From positions 10,282,001 through 10,346,000 of the forward strand of contig CM071595.1 in the NCBI GenBank assembly GCA_036435485.1: 64,000 nucleotides of DNA. The letters run 5' to 3'. The DNA comes from Saposhnikovia divaricata (taxonomy: Eukaryota; Streptophyta; Magnoliopsida; Apiales; Apiaceae). Under the pieces are notes generated by a model. The model made no database searches. It saw only the letters and a program-made list of their open reading frames with translations, and was not told where the DNA came from. The position numbers were made by a program, and so were the translations under genes. Positions 61,584 through 64,000 of this stretch are shown here, one piece after another. The first letter of the stretch is position 1, and each line of letters starts with the position of its first letter.

Positions 61584-62909
61584 TTAACCCAGCTCAACGC
61601 TTCCTTGGAGCCTAGAGCTTCCGCCATCTGCTGTGATGTTTCCTACGAAACCAGCCGCTTTGGCTTCCAGCAATGTACCATTATGGTCACGAGCAGCCAC
61701 ACCATAACCATACCTCTGTTCATTGGTAAAAAGGGCAGCGTCCACGTTTATCTTAATTGTGTCTACACTCGGTTTAACCCATTGCTCATTCCCGTCCATC
61801 GTGTGACAATCACCACCAGACGGATTGTAAACTTTAGCCTGAGCATCTTTCCATTGATCAAGAGTAACACGTGAATCACGAACCACTTTGTCCACATGAG
61901 GATAAGTATTATGCCAGACCACCTTGTTTCGAGCTAACCAAACAACCCATAATAGCATAATGACCTCAACAACTTTAGAATTGCTGACCTGCATCATCAG
62001 ACCTTCCAACCAGCTAGCTAAGTCATCTCCTACAGTTACAAAACCATCCAACCCTGCTGCATTAGCACAGGCCTGAGCAAAACTGCCTTGAACCAAGCAG
62101 TGAATTATTGTCTCTTCCATAACATTACAGGTAGGACATTGCACAGATAATGGGATCCCTTTCGATCTCAATACTACACGGGTAGGAAGAAAACCCTTAC
62201 AAGCCCTCCAAACAAAGTCCTTAATTTTTGGAGGAATTTTTAAATTCCACAACTTTCTCCAAAAACCAGAATTTGCAGTCGAGACCCAGCCCCCTTTCAT
62301 CACTTGGATCAACTGGTACGCACTTTTAACCGAGTAAAAACCAATTCTTTCTCTACACCAGAACCGAGCATCCTCTTCTTGGTTACTACTAAGAGGAATA
62401 CTAGTAATTTGAATCTGATCTCGCACCTCAAACAACTCCCGAATGGTCTCCAGGTCCCATTCTTTAACACCAACCTTGAAGAGGCTGTGCACATTCTGAC
62501 CCATCAGATCTGGATGTCTGCTACGAACAAAAGGGTGCGAATTATCAGGGAGCCACGCATCATCCAAAATATTGATCCTTTCTCCTGAACCAATCCTCCA
62601 TCTAGTCCCTGCTTTAATCAGGTTTTGGGAAGCCAAAATACTCCTCCAAATAAAGCTGGGATTACTTCCCAAATCTGCTTGAAGAAAAGAGCACCGAGGA
62701 AAGTATCTAGCTTTAGAGACTTTAGTGACCAGTAAGTTTTCTTGATTAAGAAGGCGCCATGCTTGTTTTCCTAGGAGGGCGATATTGAATTCGTGAAGGT
62801 TACGAAAGCCCATGCCACCATTCCCCTTTGGCTCACACAATCTCTCCCAGCTAGTCCAATGAATCCCCTTCCTTGTACTTGAATCTGACTTCCACCAATA
62901 GTTGCTCAA
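61584..62909 (-). pseudogene. LINE zf-RVT and RNase H segment
   Basis: A 441-codon open segment: GMGFRNLHEFNIALLGKQAW, zinc-binding zf-RVT block, then start of the RNase H (NVDAALFTNEQRYGYGVAAR). It loses frame at GFVGNITAD; the remaining RNase H continues at 61298-61564 (ILETDCIRVVQAM ... ANRVAHCLARQ). Confidence 0.85.
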
Positions 62910-63412
62910 TCTCTTTGCACATCGTTATAGGAAGCAAAAACACTCCCATTGCATAAGTAGGAAGCGACTGGACTACTGTCTTTAACAGAATTTCTTTGCC
63001 CGCTTTCGAGACAATCTTCCCATCCCAACATACAATTTTCCCACGAATTCTATCTTTTAAAAATCCCAGGATAGCATTCTTGTTACGTCCCATGGTATTA
63101 GGAAGTCCCAAATACTTACTATTATCATTGGCCTCCATCATATTCATCTGGTTACAAACAACAACTCTCGTGTCTTCTCCCGTATTCGTACTAAAGAAGA
63201 CAGAAGATTTGTGTCGATTAACCTGCTGTCCAGAAGCTCCTTCGAAAATCTGAAGCAAATGACAAACCTTAGAAGCCTCTTCAACAGTTGCTTTACAACA
63301 GTTGCTTTACAGTAGAGGTAGCTATCATCCGCAAACAACATATGCGAGATAACAGGAGCCCCCTTAGCCACCCGACATCCATGTAACCATCCACGATGAA
63401 CAAAACTGTTTA

Positions 63413-63963
63413 TCAGTGCAGTAAATCCCTCATGACAGATAATAAATAGGTATGGGGAGATTGGATCCCCTGTCGAATGCCCCTAGAAGGAATAATAGGA
63501 CCCATATCTCTGTTTCCATGATTAACTTTGTACCGAACTGTTGATAAACATTGGGTAATAAGATGAATCCATCTGTCACCGAACCCCATCTTTCTCATAA
63601 TGGCTTGAACAAAATTCCACTCAATGCGATCGTACGCCTTGCTCATGTCGATCTTGACTGCCATAAACCCAGTCTTACCTGTACGTCTCCTCTTCAGATA
63701 ATGCACGACCTCAAAAGAAACCATAACATTGTCCGTGATAAGCCGTCCCGGAATAAAAGCACTTTGGTTGGGAGATATCACTTTATCTAGCATAGGCTTC
63801 ATACGATTAGCAAGCACTTTAGAAATCAACTTATAAGAAACGTTGCAAAGCGCTATAGGCCTTAGATCCCCCATATCAATCGGATTTTTCTTTTTCGGAA
63901 TTAGAACTATGTTCGTCTCATTCAGTCCTTGAATTAACTGACCCGAATAAAAAAAAACGCGAA
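63413..63963 (-). pseudogene. LINE reverse transcriptase, N-terminal half
   Basis: Open from the window side through RPIALCNVSYKLISKVLANR, NQSAFIPGRLITDN and motif A to SRGIRQG, then out of frame. The frame 1 base away continues DPISPYLFIICHEGF, so a single-base loss explains the break. Confidence 0.85.
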
Positions 63964-64000
63964 CGATCTTAATAGGGTTTCACTATTTCATGCTCAGGGG

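Larger units (their letters stand above)
61265..64000 (-). mobile_element. L1-like LINE with RNase H, partial and decayed
   Basis: Minus-strand ORF2 of a plant L1-type non-LTR element. In order from the window edge: RT fingers (ETNIVLIPKKKNPIDMGDLR), motif A KIDMSKAYDRIEW, motif B SRGIRQG, motif C FADDS, thumb region (YLGLPNTMGRNK), zf-RVT (FVWRACKGFLPTRVV ... CPTCNVMEETIIHCL) and RNase H (INVDAALF ... LETDC). The 3' end is AATGAAG...CTTTGGAGTC followed by AAAAAAAC at about 61265-61275. Breaks: 1 bp loss near 63467, 14 bp tandem duplication near 63282-63310, shift near 62900, and a shift plus stop near 61570-61640. The 5' part lies outside the window. Confidence 0.9.

Overview
This is eukaryotic nuclear DNA from a flowering plant, almost certainly a eudicot. 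The evidence is GT-AG introns in AT-rich DNA, a plant clade-C ABC transporter (ABCC1/2 type), a CC-NB-LRR resistance gene relative, and typical plant mobile elements: Tat-lineage Ty3/gypsy, CACTA, Helitron, MULE, Stowaway- and Tourist-like MITEs, tRNA-derived SINEs and an RNase H-bearing L1 LINE. The species cannot be named from the sequence alone. I see no gene that looks intact and functional; every recognisable host gene is a broken or captured copy.

Layout. 1-5040 (+): decayed, 3'-truncated copy of an ABCC1/2-like vacuolar transporter. 5208-6290 (+): coiled-coil repeat fragment of a COP1-interactive-protein-1-like gene, frameshifted. 6871-9595 (-): CC-NB-LRR pseudogene with a broken NB-ARC domain. 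9600-12382: AT-rich DNA with a Stowaway-like MITE and a small SINE. 12383-40710: one deep nest of transposons. The outer layer looks like a roughly 2.5 kb non-autonomous Helitron built of 220-226 bp repeats. Into it went a 395 bp MITE, a 7.5 kb CACTA element (itself holding a captured CTF4/WDHD1-like gene piece and a 7-copy 173 bp tandem array), a SINE landed exactly on the CACTA end, a 4.7 kb Helitron, a 2.2 kb opposite-strand Helitron carrying hAT-like and Tourist-like MITEs, and a 10.7 kb Tat-lineage retrotransposon with about 99% identical LTRs. 41334-54401 (-): second copy of the same ABCC gene in inverted orientation, with its start codon and 22 of the following exons, but also broken and 3'-truncated. 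55951-61097: 5.1 kb element with about 90 bp terminal inverted repeats and an 8 bp target duplication, carrying coiled-coil gene fragments (Pack-MULE-like). 61265-64000 (-): L1-like LINE running off the window edge.

How it fits together. The two ABCC copies are an inverted segmental duplication that includes homologous introns. The DNA between them has become a transposon sink. Both copies lost the end of NBD2, and they carry mostly different lesions, so most of the decay came after the duplication. Insertion order can be read from the nesting: outer Helitron, then CACTA, Helitrons and MITE; the SINE after the CACTA; the LTR retrotransposon is very recent. An unoccupied copy of the CACTA target lies in the same window near 39755 and supports the excision model of the nest.
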